Below are positions 1 to 5,656 of a stretch of DNA of 5,770 nt, piece after piece (within the stretch, counting starts at the first letter, position 1; each line of letters starts with the position of its first letter). The position numbers and the translations under genes are program-made. Source of the DNA: Porticoccus sp. Lineage in GTDB: Bacteria > Pseudomonadota > Gammaproteobacteria > Pseudomonadales > Porticoccaceae. The notes beneath the pieces were generated by a model, which saw only the letters and a list, made by a program, of their open reading frames with translations, did no database searches and had not been told where the DNA came from. The stretch covers positions 1-5,770 of the forward strand of contig NYXF01000050.1 in NCBI GenBank assembly GCA_002685455.1, given 5' to 3'.

Positions 1-983
1 CTATAAATCAGTATACCCGTTATGGCACTGTGTTCTTGGCTACACTCCAAGCAATAGGAATGTCAGTTGGTTTAGCAGGACAAGGTCTTGCTTATACAGT
101 TGATTTTAGTTTTCATTTCATTGCGGTAATTTCTTTGGTTACTGGGGCTGTATTTTTGATGTGGTTAGGAGAACAAATTACCGAAAGAGGCATTGGTAAC
201 GGTATATCTATGTTAATATTTGCTGGAATTGTTGCTGGTATTCCATCCGCTATCGGACAGGCCTTAGAGTCCTCACGTCAGGGTGAATTGCATGTTTTGG
301 CTCTATTGCTAGTTGGAATCCTTGCAGTCGCAGTAGTATATTTTGTTGTATTCATTGAGCGTGGTCAAAGACGAATAACTGTAAATTATGCTCAACGCCA
401 ACCGGGTAAGGGTCCAGCACAAGCAAGTCATCTCCCACTTAAGGTGAATATGGCTGGTGTTATTCCAGCAATATTTGCAAGTAGCTTATTATTGTTCCCC
501 GCGTCCATTGCACAGTGGTTTGGTCAAGGTGCTGGATCGGCAGACTGGCTTCAAGAAGTCGCACTTTTCATAGGCCCCGGCCAACCATTGCATATATTAT
601 TATTTTCTGGGTTAATTATTTTCTTTTGTTTTTTCTACTCAGCGCTAATGTTTAATCCCAGGGAGATGTCGGATAATTTAAAACGTGGAAATGGATTTTT
701 ACCTGGTATAAGACCTGGAGAGCAAACAGCAAGATATATAGATGGTGTAATGACAAGATTAACTTTGGTGGGCGGCATATATATGACTGCAGTATGTCTT
801 TTGCCTCAATTCTTGAACGTATATTTAAATGTTCCATTTTATCTTGGCGGAACATCCTTGCTCATTGCGGTAGTTGTTACAATGGATTTTATGTCGCAGG
901 TGCAGTCACACTTGATGTCAAACCAGTATTCTTCTTTAATGAAGAAGTCTAATTTAAAGGGATATGGTGGTAAAAGCCGTTGA
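1..983 (+). CDS. secY: Protein translocase subunit SecY, 5'-truncated by the window edge
   Basis: SecY is the pore-forming inner-membrane subunit of the SecYEG translocon, which exports unfolded proteins and inserts membrane proteins. The first complete codon is at 3 and the frame runs without stops to TGA at 981-983, giving 326 residues. It begins INQYTRYGT, which in E. coli SecY (443 residues) lies roughly 110-115 residues in, so TM1, the plug and TM2 are outside the window. Visible landmarks are [19 protein letters not shown] (TM4 and the following loop), the basic loop [34 protein letters not shown] (TM7), and the large cytoplasmic loop with PGIRPGEQT, which holds the conserved Arg important for SecA-driven transport. 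The last TM has [11 protein letters not shown] and the end reads LKGYGGKSR. About eight hydrophobic helices (TM3-TM10) remain. The GTG at 30 is internal and is not a start. It is the penultimate gene of the spc operon; rpmJ follows after 19 bases. Identification is by strong family resemblance; nothing looks broken. Confidence 0.98.
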   Translation, partial: INQYTRYGTVFLATLQAIGMSVGLAGQGLAYTVDFSFHFIAVISLVTGAVFLMWLGEQITERGIGNGISMLIFAGIVAGIPSAIGQALESSRQGELHVLALLLVGILAVAVVYFVVFIERGQRRITVNYAQRQPGKGPAQASHLPLKVNMAGVIPAIFASSLLLFPASIAQWFGQGAGSADWLQEVALFIGPGQPLHILLFSGLIIFFCFFYSALMFNPREMSDNLKRGNGFLPGIRPGEQTARYIDGVMTRLTLVGGIYMTAVCLLPQFLNVYLNVPFYLGGTSLLIAVVVTMDFMSQVQSHLMSNQYSSLMKKSNLKGYGGKSR

Positions 984-1002
984 TTTGGTCAGAGGATTTA
1001 TT

Positions 1003-1119
1003 ATGAAAGTACGCGCATCAGTAAAAAAAATATGCCGTAACTGCAAGGTAATTAAACGCAAAAACGTTTTGCGAGTTATTTGTAGTGTTGAGCCGCGACA
1101 TAAACAGCGTCAAGGTTAA
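1003..1119 (+). CDS. rpmJ: 50S ribosomal protein L36 (bL36), zinc-binding form
   Basis: A 38-residue [23 protein letters not shown] onward, ending HKQRQG and TAA. It matches E. coli L36 in length and nearly residue for residue. L36 is a small basic protein that binds 23S rRNA in the large subunit. The four zinc ligands of the zinc-ribbon are present: Cys11, Cys14, Cys27 and His33, so this is the C+ (zinc-containing) paralogue, not the zinc-independent copy some bacteria use under zinc limitation. The Shine-Dalgarno AGAGGA at 991-996 sits 6 bases before the ATG and just behind the secY stop, so it is probably transcribed with secY as the last gene of the spc operon. The position after secY is the standard gammaproteobacterial arrangement. 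Confidence 0.97.
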   Translation: MKVRASVKKICRNCKVIKRKNVLRVICSVEPRHKQRQG

Positions 1120-1248
1120 TTTAATAGAGTTATTGATTTTTATTTCAAGCAAAGCTATCCTCTTGCCCCGATTTTTAATAGCGTGGATATTGATTAGAAA
1201 TCATTTAGATTTTAGCTAAAAACAAAAATTAAAGTGGAGTATGAAAAG
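1120..1248 (+). promoter_or_regulatory. Leader of the alpha operon between rpmJ and rpsM, candidate site of S4 feedback control
   Basis: This 129-base gap is the longest non-coding stretch of the ribosomal cluster. In E. coli the equivalent region folds into a pseudoknot spanning the rpsM start, which S4 binds to repress translation of the operon. Short inverted repeats are visible here: GCTAT at 1154-1158 with ATAGC at 1178-1182, TGATT at 1191-1195 with AATCA at 1199-1203 (3-base loop), and the perfect 12-base palindrome TTTTAGCTAAAA at 1210-1221. They end about 15 bases before the GGAG at 1236-1239 that serves rpsM. I could not reproduce the E. coli pseudoknot by eye, so the regulatory role is inferred from position and from the presence of rpsD in the operon. 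No GC-rich stem plus T-run terminator is evident after rpmJ. Confidence 0.4.
1133..1161 (+). promoter_or_regulatory. Weak sigma-70-like promoter candidate for the alpha operon
   Basis: TTGATT at 1133-1138 and TATCCT at 1156-1161 are separated by exactly 17 bases. Each hexamer matches the sigma-70 consensus at four of six positions. The location, 14 bases after the rpmJ stop and about 90 bases before rpsM, suits an alpha operon promoter. In such AT-rich DNA a match of this quality can arise by chance, and the operon may instead be read through from the spc operon. Confidence 0.25.
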
Positions 1249-1605
1249 ATGGCCCGAATTGCCGGTGTCAATATACCTGATAATAAGCATGCAGTTATTT
1301 CTCTGACATATGTTTTTGGAGTTGGTCGCAGCACAGCTAAGGCTATATGCGCTAATGCAGGTATAGACGAAAATATAAAAATATCTGATTTGAGTGAAAC
1401 CCAAATAGATGCTGTACGAGGTGCCGTTGGAGAAATAGCAGTTGAGGGTGATTTGCGAAGAGAAGTTAGTATGAATATCAAGCGTCTGATGGACCTTGGG
1501 TGTTATCGAGGCCTTCGTCATCGTCGTGGCTTGCCATTGCGTGGGCAGCGCACCAAAACTAATGCGCGTACCCGAAAAGGGCCGCGTAAGCCAATTAAGC
1601 GATAG
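1249..1605 (+). CDS. rpsM: 30S ribosomal protein S13 (uS13)
   Basis: S13 sits in the head of the small subunit, contacts 16S rRNA, and forms bridges to the large subunit and contacts with the P-site tRNA through its C-terminal tail. The product is 118 residues, the same as E. coli, starting [16 protein letters not shown]. The helix-two-turn-helix region is visible, with [20 protein letters not shown], followed by [20 protein letters not shown] and the basic tail [14 protein letters not shown]. The ATG at 1249 is chosen over an upstream in-frame GTG at 1234 because it gives the family N-terminus exactly and has GGAG at 1236-1239, 9 bases upstream; the GTG overlaps that GGAG. It is the first gene of the alpha operon, and rpsK follows after 12 bases. 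Confidence 0.98.
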   Translation: MARIAGVNIPDNKHAVISLTYVFGVGRSTAKAICANAGIDENIKISDLSETQIDAVRGAVGEIAVEGDLRREVSMNIKRLMDLGCYRGLRHRRGLPLRGQRTKTNARTRKGPRKPIKR

Positions 1606-1617
1606 GAAAATATAAGA

Positions 1618-2010
1618 ATGGCAACTCCAGATAAAAAAACTACCCGAAAAAAGGTAAAAAAAACAGTTATAGATGGCATCGCCCACATTCATGCCTCATT
1701 TAATAATACTATAGTTACAATCACAGATAGACAAGGAAACACGCTAAGCTGGGCAACGTCTGGCGGTTCCGGTTTTAGAGGGTCTCGAAAAAGCACTCCT
1801 TTTGCTGCACAAGTTGCTGCAGAGAGAGCTGGTGAGGCCGCTCAGGAGTTCGGATTAAAAAATCTTGACGTTCAGGTTAAAGGACCAGGCCCAGGAAGAG
1901 AATCAGCTGTGCGAGCTCTCAATAATGCGGGATATAAAATTACAAATATTACCGACGTAACACCTATTCCGCATAACGGTTGTCGTCCACCAAAAAAACG
2001 TCGTGTTTAA
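1618..2010 (+). CDS. rpsK: 30S ribosomal protein S11 (uS11)
   Basis: S11 lies on the platform of the 30S subunit near the Shine-Dalgarno/anti-Shine-Dalgarno duplex and the mRNA exit. The product is 130 residues (E. coli 129), starting [20 protein letters not shown]. The family core is complete: [40 protein letters not shown] and the Gly/Pro-rich [14 protein letters not shown]. The C-terminus [20 protein letters not shown] is essentially invariant in bacteria and includes the Asn-Gly pair (residues 120-121) known to form isoaspartate in E. coli S11. The Shine-Dalgarno AGGA at 1604-1607 overlaps the rpsM stop codon TAG, so translation of the two genes is probably coupled. rpsD follows after 16 bases. 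Confidence 0.98.
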   Translation: MATPDKKTTRKKVKKTVIDGIAHIHASFNNTIVTITDRQGNTLSWATSGGSGFRGSRKSTPFAAQVAAERAGEAAQEFGLKNLDVQVKGPGPGRESAVRALNNAGYKITNITDVTPIPHNGCRPPKKRRV

Positions 2011-2012
2011 AT

Positions 2013-2016
2013 AGGA
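2013..2016 (+). promoter_or_regulatory. rpsD ribosome binding site with two closely spaced ATG codons
   Basis: AGGA at 2013-2016 lies just after the rpsK stop. Two ATGs follow: one at 2022, 5 bases downstream, and the true rpsD ATG at 2027, 10 bases downstream in another frame. The first opens only a six-codon frame (MIWQDI) ending in TAG at 2040-2042. Protein similarity fixes the rpsD start at 2027. Confidence 0.6.
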
Positions 2017-2026
2017 TAGCAATGAT

Positions 2027-2647
2027 ATGGCAAGATATTTAGGACCTACATGCAAACTTTCTCGTCGGGAAGGAACGGATTTATTTTTAAAAAGCGGAAT
2101 TAGACCACTGGAGTCTAAATGTCATGCGGATAGCGTTCCAGGACAACATGGTGCGCGACGCGGTCGTCTTTCTGATTATGGTGTTCAGTTGCGTGAAAAA
2201 CAAAAAGTTCGTCGCACATATGGAATTCTTGAAAAACAATTTAGAAATTACTATAAAGAAGCAGCAGTAATTAAGGGGGCAACAGGTGAAACTCTATTGA
2301 GGCTTCTTGAGCAACGTTTAGATAATGTAGTTTATCGTATGGGGTTCGGTTCAACTCGCTCTGAGTCTAGACAGCTAGTTGCGCACAATGCAATTCTAGT
2401 CAATGGAAAGAAAGTTAATATTGCCTCATACCGAGTCTTAGAAAATGATATTATAAGTATTCGTGAGAAATCAAAAAAACAACTGCGCATCCAAGCAGCC
2501 CTTCAAATATCAGCCCAGAGGACAGGTGTTGATTGGGTAGAAGTTGATAATAGTAGTATGTCCGGTACTTTTAAGCGTTACCCTGATCGCAGTGAGCTTC
2601 CTGCAGAGATCAACGAAAATTTAATTGTAGAGCTTTACTCAAAGTAG
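2027..2647 (+). CDS. rpsD: 30S ribosomal protein S4 (uS4)
   Basis: S4 is a primary 16S rRNA-binding protein that nucleates assembly of the 30S body, helps form the mRNA entry channel and proofreading interface, and in E. coli represses its own operon through the rpsM leader. The product is 206 residues, identical in length to E. coli. It begins [20 protein letters not shown]. The N-terminal domain has [20 protein letters not shown] and the core has [18 protein letters not shown]. The S4 RNA-binding domain lies around residues 95-160 ([20 protein letters not shown], then [13 protein letters not shown]). The end is NLIVELYSK. Only Cys9 and Cys32 are present in the N-terminal region, so the four-cysteine zinc site of the C+ class is absent. 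It is the third gene of the alpha operon, and rpoA follows after 49 bases. Confidence 0.98.
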   Translation: MARYLGPTCKLSRREGTDLFLKSGIRPLESKCHADSVPGQHGARRGRLSDYGVQLREKQKVRRTYGILEKQFRNYYKEAAVIKGATGETLLRLLEQRLDNVVYRMGFGSTRSESRQLVAHNAILVNGKKVNIASYRVLENDIISIREKSKKQLRIQAALQISAQRTGVDWVEVDNSSMSGTFKRYPDRSELPAEINENLIVELYSK

Positions 2648-2659
2648 AGTTAATAGTAT

Positions 2660-2680
2660 TTATTTGATAGTTATTTGATA
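2660..2680 (+). repeat. 10-base tandem direct repeat before rpoA
   Basis: TTATTTGATA occurs at 2660-2669 and again at 2671-2680, separated by one G, giving an 11-base period. It lies in the 49-base rpsD-rpoA gap, just ahead of the ribosome binding site region of rpoA. The repeat is exact, but in an AT-rich gap it may be a slippage product without function. Confidence 0.6.
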
Positions 2681-2696
2681 TAAGGCAGACAGGCAT

Positions 2697-3695
2697 ATGC
2701 ATACATCAGTGAATGAATTTTTGACACCTCGAACTATAGATGTAACTGAAATCAGCGCTACACAATCGAAAGTAGTCCTAGAGCCATTAGAGCGTGGTTT
2801 TGGCCATACACTAGGTAATGCTTTACGTCGAATACTGCTGTCTTCAATGGCCGGTTCTGCCATCGTAGAAGTAGAAATTGATGGTGTGCTTCATGAATAT
2901 AGTAGTTTGGAAGGTGTCCAAGAAGATGTCATAGAAATCCTTCTTAATTTGAAAGAAGTGGCCATCATATTACATGAGAAAGATGAGGTGACCTTGACCC
3001 TGTCAAAAAAGGGTAAGGGTCCAGTTACTGCTGGTGATATTGAGCTTGATAGTACATGTGAAATAATTAATCCAGAGCATGTTATTGCTAATATAACCGG
3101 TAGCACTAAGTTGAACATAAGACTTCATGTAGTTAAGGGAAGAGGATATCAACCATCTACATTACGCTCAGAAGCAAGTGACGAAGATCGCTCTATTGGA
3201 CGCCTTCCTATGGATGCTACGTTTACTCCTGTTAAGCGAGTCTCCTACGTAGTTGAAAGTGCCCGTGTCGATCAACGAACTGATCTAGATAAGCTAGTGT
3301 TAGACTTAGAAACAGATGGAACAATCGATCCAGAAGAGTCTATTCGTCGTGCGGCGACTATCTTACAACAACAACTTGCTGTGTTTGTTGACTTACAGAG
3401 TGAAAATACAGCTATTCCTGAAGAAGAAGAAGATTTAATTGATCCAATCCTGCTTCGACCTGTAGATGATCTTGAGCTGACTGTTCGTTCCGCTAACTGC
3501 TTAAAAGCAGAGAATATCCATTATATTGGTGATTTGGTGCAGCGTCTTGAAGTTGAGTTGTTGAAAACACCTAACTTGGGGAAAAAATCTCTAACGGAAA
3601 TTAAAGATGTTTTGGCATCCAGAGATTTATCTTTAGGCCAGAGAATTGAAAACTGGCCACCTGCAAGTATTCGCCCTGAAACTGAAGAGGTTTAA
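2697..3695 (+). CDS. rpoA: DNA-directed RNA polymerase subunit alpha
   Basis: Alpha dimerises to start RNA polymerase assembly, and its C-terminal domain binds UP-element DNA and activators. The product is 332 residues (E. coli 329). The N-terminal domain (about 1-233) contains [20 protein letters not shown] with the paired Arg44/Arg45 needed for assembly, then [20 protein letters not shown] and [20 protein letters not shown]. An acidic linker (about 234-248, with PEEEED) leads to the C-terminal domain, [20 protein letters not shown]. Arg264 there corresponds to the DNA-contacting Arg265 of E. coli. The end of the domain reads [20 protein letters not shown] and NWPPASI, with a short acidic tail RPETEEV. 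ATG at 2697 gives the family N-terminus (SVNEFLTPR). The ribosome binding site is weak: AAGG at 2682-2685 is 11 bases away, and the nearer CAGG at 2690-2693 is only 3 bases away. Translation may depend partly on coupling to rpsD. Confidence 0.98.
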   Translation: MHTSVNEFLTPRTIDVTEISATQSKVVLEPLERGFGHTLGNALRRILLSSMAGSAIVEVEIDGVLHEYSSLEGVQEDVIEILLNLKEVAIILHEKDEVTLTLSKKGKGPVTAGDIELDSTCEIINPEHVIANITGSTKLNIRLHVVKGRGYQPSTLRSEASDEDRSIGRLPMDATFTPVKRVSYVVESARVDQRTDLDKLVLDLETDGTIDPEESIRRAATILQQQLAVFVDLQSENTAIPEEEEDLIDPILLRPVDDLELTVRSANCLKAENIHYIGDLVQRLEVELLKTPNLGKKSLTEIKDVLASRDLSLGQRIENWPPASIRPETEEV

Positions 3696-3699
3696 TTTC

Positions 3700-3719
3700 T
3701 TCAAACCAATTAATTTGAA
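3700..3719 (+). repeat. Short inverted repeat just after rpoA
   Basis: TTCAAA at 3700-3705 is followed by TTTGAA at 3714-3719 with an 8-base spacer, forming a 6-bp, AT-only-plus-one-GC stem. It lies 4 bases after the rpoA stop and is followed by a run of A, not T, so it does not resemble an intrinsic terminator for the + strand. It may stabilise the rpoA 3' end or be accidental. Confidence 0.35.
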
Positions 3720-3750
3720 AAAAATTTATTGCTGAGATAGCAAAATTTTT
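3720..3750 (+). promoter_or_regulatory. AT-rich hairpin abutting the rplQ ribosome binding site
   Basis: AAAAATTT at 3720-3727 pairs with AAATTTTT at 3743-3750, and TGCT at 3730-3733 pairs with AGCA at 3739-3742. The stem has 12 base pairs with a 2-base bulge (AT at 3728-3729) and a 5-base loop GAGAT. The Shine-Dalgarno AAGGA starts at 3751, immediately after the stem. The structure could set translation of rplQ relative to rpoA or be an RNA processing site. It resembles a terminator only weakly: the closing T-run is part of the stem, and L17 is normally co-transcribed. The pairing is seen directly; the role is inferred. Confidence 0.45.
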
Positions 3751-3764
3751 AAGGAAATAAGATA

Positions 3765-4166
3765 ATGCGTCATCGCAAAAGTGGCAGAAAGCTGAGTCGG
3801 ACAGGAACACACAAAAGAGCTATGTTCCGTAATATGGTTGCTTCTTTAGTGAAGCATGAGTTTATAAAAACAACTTTACCAAAGGCAAAAGAACTACGCA
3901 GAATTGTCGAGCCTTTAATAACTTTAGCAAAAGTCGATAGCGTGGCTAATCGAAGATTAGCTCAAAGTCGAATTCAGGATAAGGCTACGGTTGGAAAACT
4001 ATTTACAGAGCTTGGGATTAGATATCAAAACCGACCAGGTGGATACATTAGCATATTAAAATGTGGATTTCGTTCCGGAGATGCTGCTCCAATGGCCTAT
4101 GTTGGGCTCTTGGACCGTCCCGAAGTAGAACCCGTAGAAATTGATGAAGAACAACAAGAAGCCTAA
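3765..4166 (+). CDS. rplQ: 50S ribosomal protein L17 (bL17)
   Basis: L17 is a bacterial-specific protein of the large subunit located near the peptide exit tunnel opening. The product is 133 residues (E. coli 127), starting [20 protein letters not shown]. The conserved blocks are present: [50 protein letters not shown], and near the end [20 protein letters not shown] followed by [10 protein letters not shown]. The tail [14 protein letters not shown] is a little longer and more acidic than in E. coli; this end varies in the family. AAGGA at 3751-3755 lies 9 bases before the ATG. It is the last gene of the alpha operon. The next gene converges from the other strand, with 12 bases between the stops. 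Confidence 0.98.
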   Translation: MRHRKSGRKLSRTGTHKRAMFRNMVASLVKHEFIKTTLPKAKELRRIVEPLITLAKVDSVANRRLAQSRIQDKATVGKLFTELGIRYQNRPGGYISILKCGFRSGDAAPMAYVGLLDRPEVEPVEIDEEQQEA

Positions 4167-4168
4167 CT

Positions 4169-4193
4169 TTACTTATCTTTATGAAAGAGGTAA
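4169..4193. other. Weak inverted repeat at the convergent rplQ/kinase junction
   Basis: TTAC at 4169-4172 pairs with GTAA at 4190-4193, and TCTTT at 4176-4180 pairs with AAAGA at 4184-4188, with a 3x1 internal loop and a 3-base loop. It covers the stop codon of the minus-strand gene. It could act for both strands, but it is AT-rich, imperfect and lacks a following T-run, so I do not call it an intrinsic terminator. It is the only palindromic structure seen between the two genes. Confidence 0.25.
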
Positions 4194-5624
4194 TTGGATA
4201 TGGAATGTCGTTCCTACGTTAATATCAGAAGTTATAGCAAGTTGTCCTCGATGTTGTTCCGTAATAATAAAATATGAAAAAGATAATCTCTTAGCAGAGT
4301 GATAATCAGACTTTGTTGATTGATTCGTGAAAAATGGCTCGAAAATAAATTGTTGTTCCTCTTTACTTACCCCTAATCCATTATGTTGTATCTTAATCCA
4401 TAGAGCATCATAACATTCCATAACCTTGATCTTTATGAGCGACTCTAGTTTTTTAGCAGCATGATTTTCGCTTATAGCGTAGCATGAGTGTCTCAATAGA
4501 CTTAATATTACCTGCTTTATTTCTGATGAGAATAAAGGTATTTGAGGTAGATTTTCCTCAAATTCGCATTCTATCTTAATATCAGAAAATTTTAATCCAG
4601 ATGAGGAGGTTATAACTTTTCTTGCTAACTCGACAGTCTCATTAATAATTTCTTGCATACTGCAAGATTGCTTTTTTCCACCTCGGCTTACAGAAAAATC
4701 TAATAGATTATTTATTATAGCACTCACTTGTTGGCCTCTTTGACCAGCTTCCGTAAGATTTTCTTCAATTTTTTTTAAGCCTTTGGATGTTGAGTTTTCT
4801 GATTTCTTAAGGCTAGCTATACTGCTATCAATATCTTTAAGTATACACTGCAATGGAAAATTTATATCATGCGCCATAGTAGAGGCCAGCTCACCCATAG
4901 ACGACATCTTATCTCTTTGGACAAGCATATTTGCCGTGAGGATGTTTTCTGTTACATCATTTATGAGTAGCACAACACCAGTCTCCTCTTGTTCTCTGAG
5001 AGGATAAATAGTTATATCAAAATGGTATTGTCCTCGTTGACTATGTTTAATTGTTTCTGCTTGATTTTGCGTTTGAACATGATTTACTTGCTCTGGGGTT
5101 ACAGTTATAGCAGGGTAAGTTTTCCAGAGATCTTTGCCTAATGCTTGTGCCGAGCTTATACCGGTAATAGACTCAGTTTTTTGATTCCATCGAGTTATTT
5201 TCCCATATTTATTTATACTAATAAGCATGAGGGGCATTGAGCTGAGAATATCAGCTATATAGGTCTCTGACGAGCGCAATCTATCGGTGGTTGTTTTATG
5301 TTGCGTGATTTCTCCCTCAAGCAATCTATTAGAATCTTTTAGTAACTGATTATATTGGTCAAGTGTAGCTGTTCTCTCTAAAACTCTTTCTTCAAGTTGA
5401 GTTGTTATTTCTTTCAGAGCAATATTAGAATGACGAGCCTGCCTACGGCTCAAGAAGAGCATTATGCCTGTGATTGATAAAAGAATGATGAATATCCCTC
5501 CAGACCAATTCGCAAGATGTTGCCAATTGGTGTGCCCATCTTCATCATTCAAAAAACCAATCATCCCTGCATTAACTGGGAAACTGAAGATTAAAAAAAT
5601 TATATATAATAGATTTTTTTTCAT
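4179..5624 (-). CDS. Membrane-anchored PAS-domain histidine-kinase-like protein with degenerate ATPase domain (probable pseudokinase)
   Basis: The product is 481 residues from the ATG at 5624. Residues 1-19 (MKKNLLYIIFLIFSFPVNA) look like a signal peptide or first membrane anchor. A segment of about 20 residues follows, then a transmembrane helix at about 40-59 ending in RRQ. After that come a likely coiled coil (about 67-117, with LEERVLERTATLDQYNQLL), a PAS domain (about 119-226), and a HisKA dimerisation domain with RDKMSSMGELASTMAHDINF and phospho-acceptor His252. An HATPase_c-like domain (about 365-481) ends in TFHIQLPLS. The ATPase domain keeps FEPFFT (428-433), but the N-box Asn is His379, the G1-box Asp is His414 (HNGLG), and the glycine-rich G2 box reads HSAKRL (442-447). 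Autophosphorylation is therefore doubtful; it may be a pseudokinase, phosphatase or scaffold. A GTG at 5636 would add four residues; neither start has a well-spaced Shine-Dalgarno, and ATG is preferred for the MKK-hydrophobic N-terminus. No response regulator gene is visible. The membrane protein gene upstream ends 32 bases before this start. Confidence 0.9.
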   Translation of the reverse strand: MKKNLLYIIFLIFSFPVNAGMIGFLNDEDGHTNWQHLANWSGGIFIILLSITGIMLFLSRRQARHSNIALKEITTQLEERVLERTATLDQYNQLLKDSNRLLEGEITQHKTTTDRLRSSETYIADILSSMPLMLISINKYGKITRWNQKTESITGISSAQALGKDLWKTYPAITVTPEQVNHVQTQNQAETIKHSQRGQYHFDITIYPLREQEETGVVLLINDVTENILTANMLVQRDKMSSMGELASTMAHDINFPLQCILKDIDSSIASLKKSENSTSKGLKKIEENLTEAGQRGQQVSAIINNLLDFSVSRGGKKQSCSMQEIINETVELARKVITSSSGLKFSDIKIECEFEENLPQIPLFSSEIKQVILSLLRHSCYAISENHAAKKLESLIKIKVMECYDALWIKIQHNGLGVSKEEQQFIFEPFFTNQSTKSDYHSAKRLSFSYFIITEQHRGQLAITSDINVGTTFHIQLPLS

Positions 5625-5656
5625 ATTTAAAATCACTACTCTTATTTATTTTTGAC

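Noticed and set aside
652..855. Minus-strand 67-residue frame inside secY
   Set aside because: It lies fully inside a strong coding gene with no supporting similarity or start signal.
1234..1248. In-frame GTG start giving a five-residue extension of S13
   Set aside because: The family N-terminus is MARIAG, matching the ATG at 1249, and the GTG overlaps the ribosome binding site itself.
1216..1692. 158-residue open frame on the minus strand opposite rpsM and the start of rpsK
   Set aside because: It is a shadow of two certain ribosomal protein genes; no recognisable motif or gene-like context supports it.
2660..3118. Minus-strand frames opposite the rpoA 5' half
   Set aside because: They are shadows of the rpoA reading frame; no independent evidence.
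3601..3810. Minus-strand 69-residue frame across the rpoA-rplQ junction
   Set aside because: It overlaps two real genes and the rplQ start region on the opposite strand; its product has no recognisable features.
4202..4214. GGAA/TTCC stem as a terminator for the ribosomal operon
   Set aside because: Only four base pairs, no T-run after it, and it lies in coding sequence of the convergent gene.
4783..5007. Plus-strand 74-residue frame opposite the PAS/HisKA part of the kinase-like gene
   Set aside because: The minus strand encodes clear PAS and H-box motifs here; the plus-strand frame is a by-product.
4179..5624. Idea that the kinase-like gene is a frameshifted pseudogene
   Set aside because: The frame is continuous from signal peptide to the terminal HIQLPLS strand with all domains in order; the odd residues are substitutions confined to the ATP site.
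5464..5655. Plus-strand 63-residue frame opposite the kinase-like N-terminus
   Set aside because: It is antisense to a convincing signal peptide and membrane helix and has no gene-like features.
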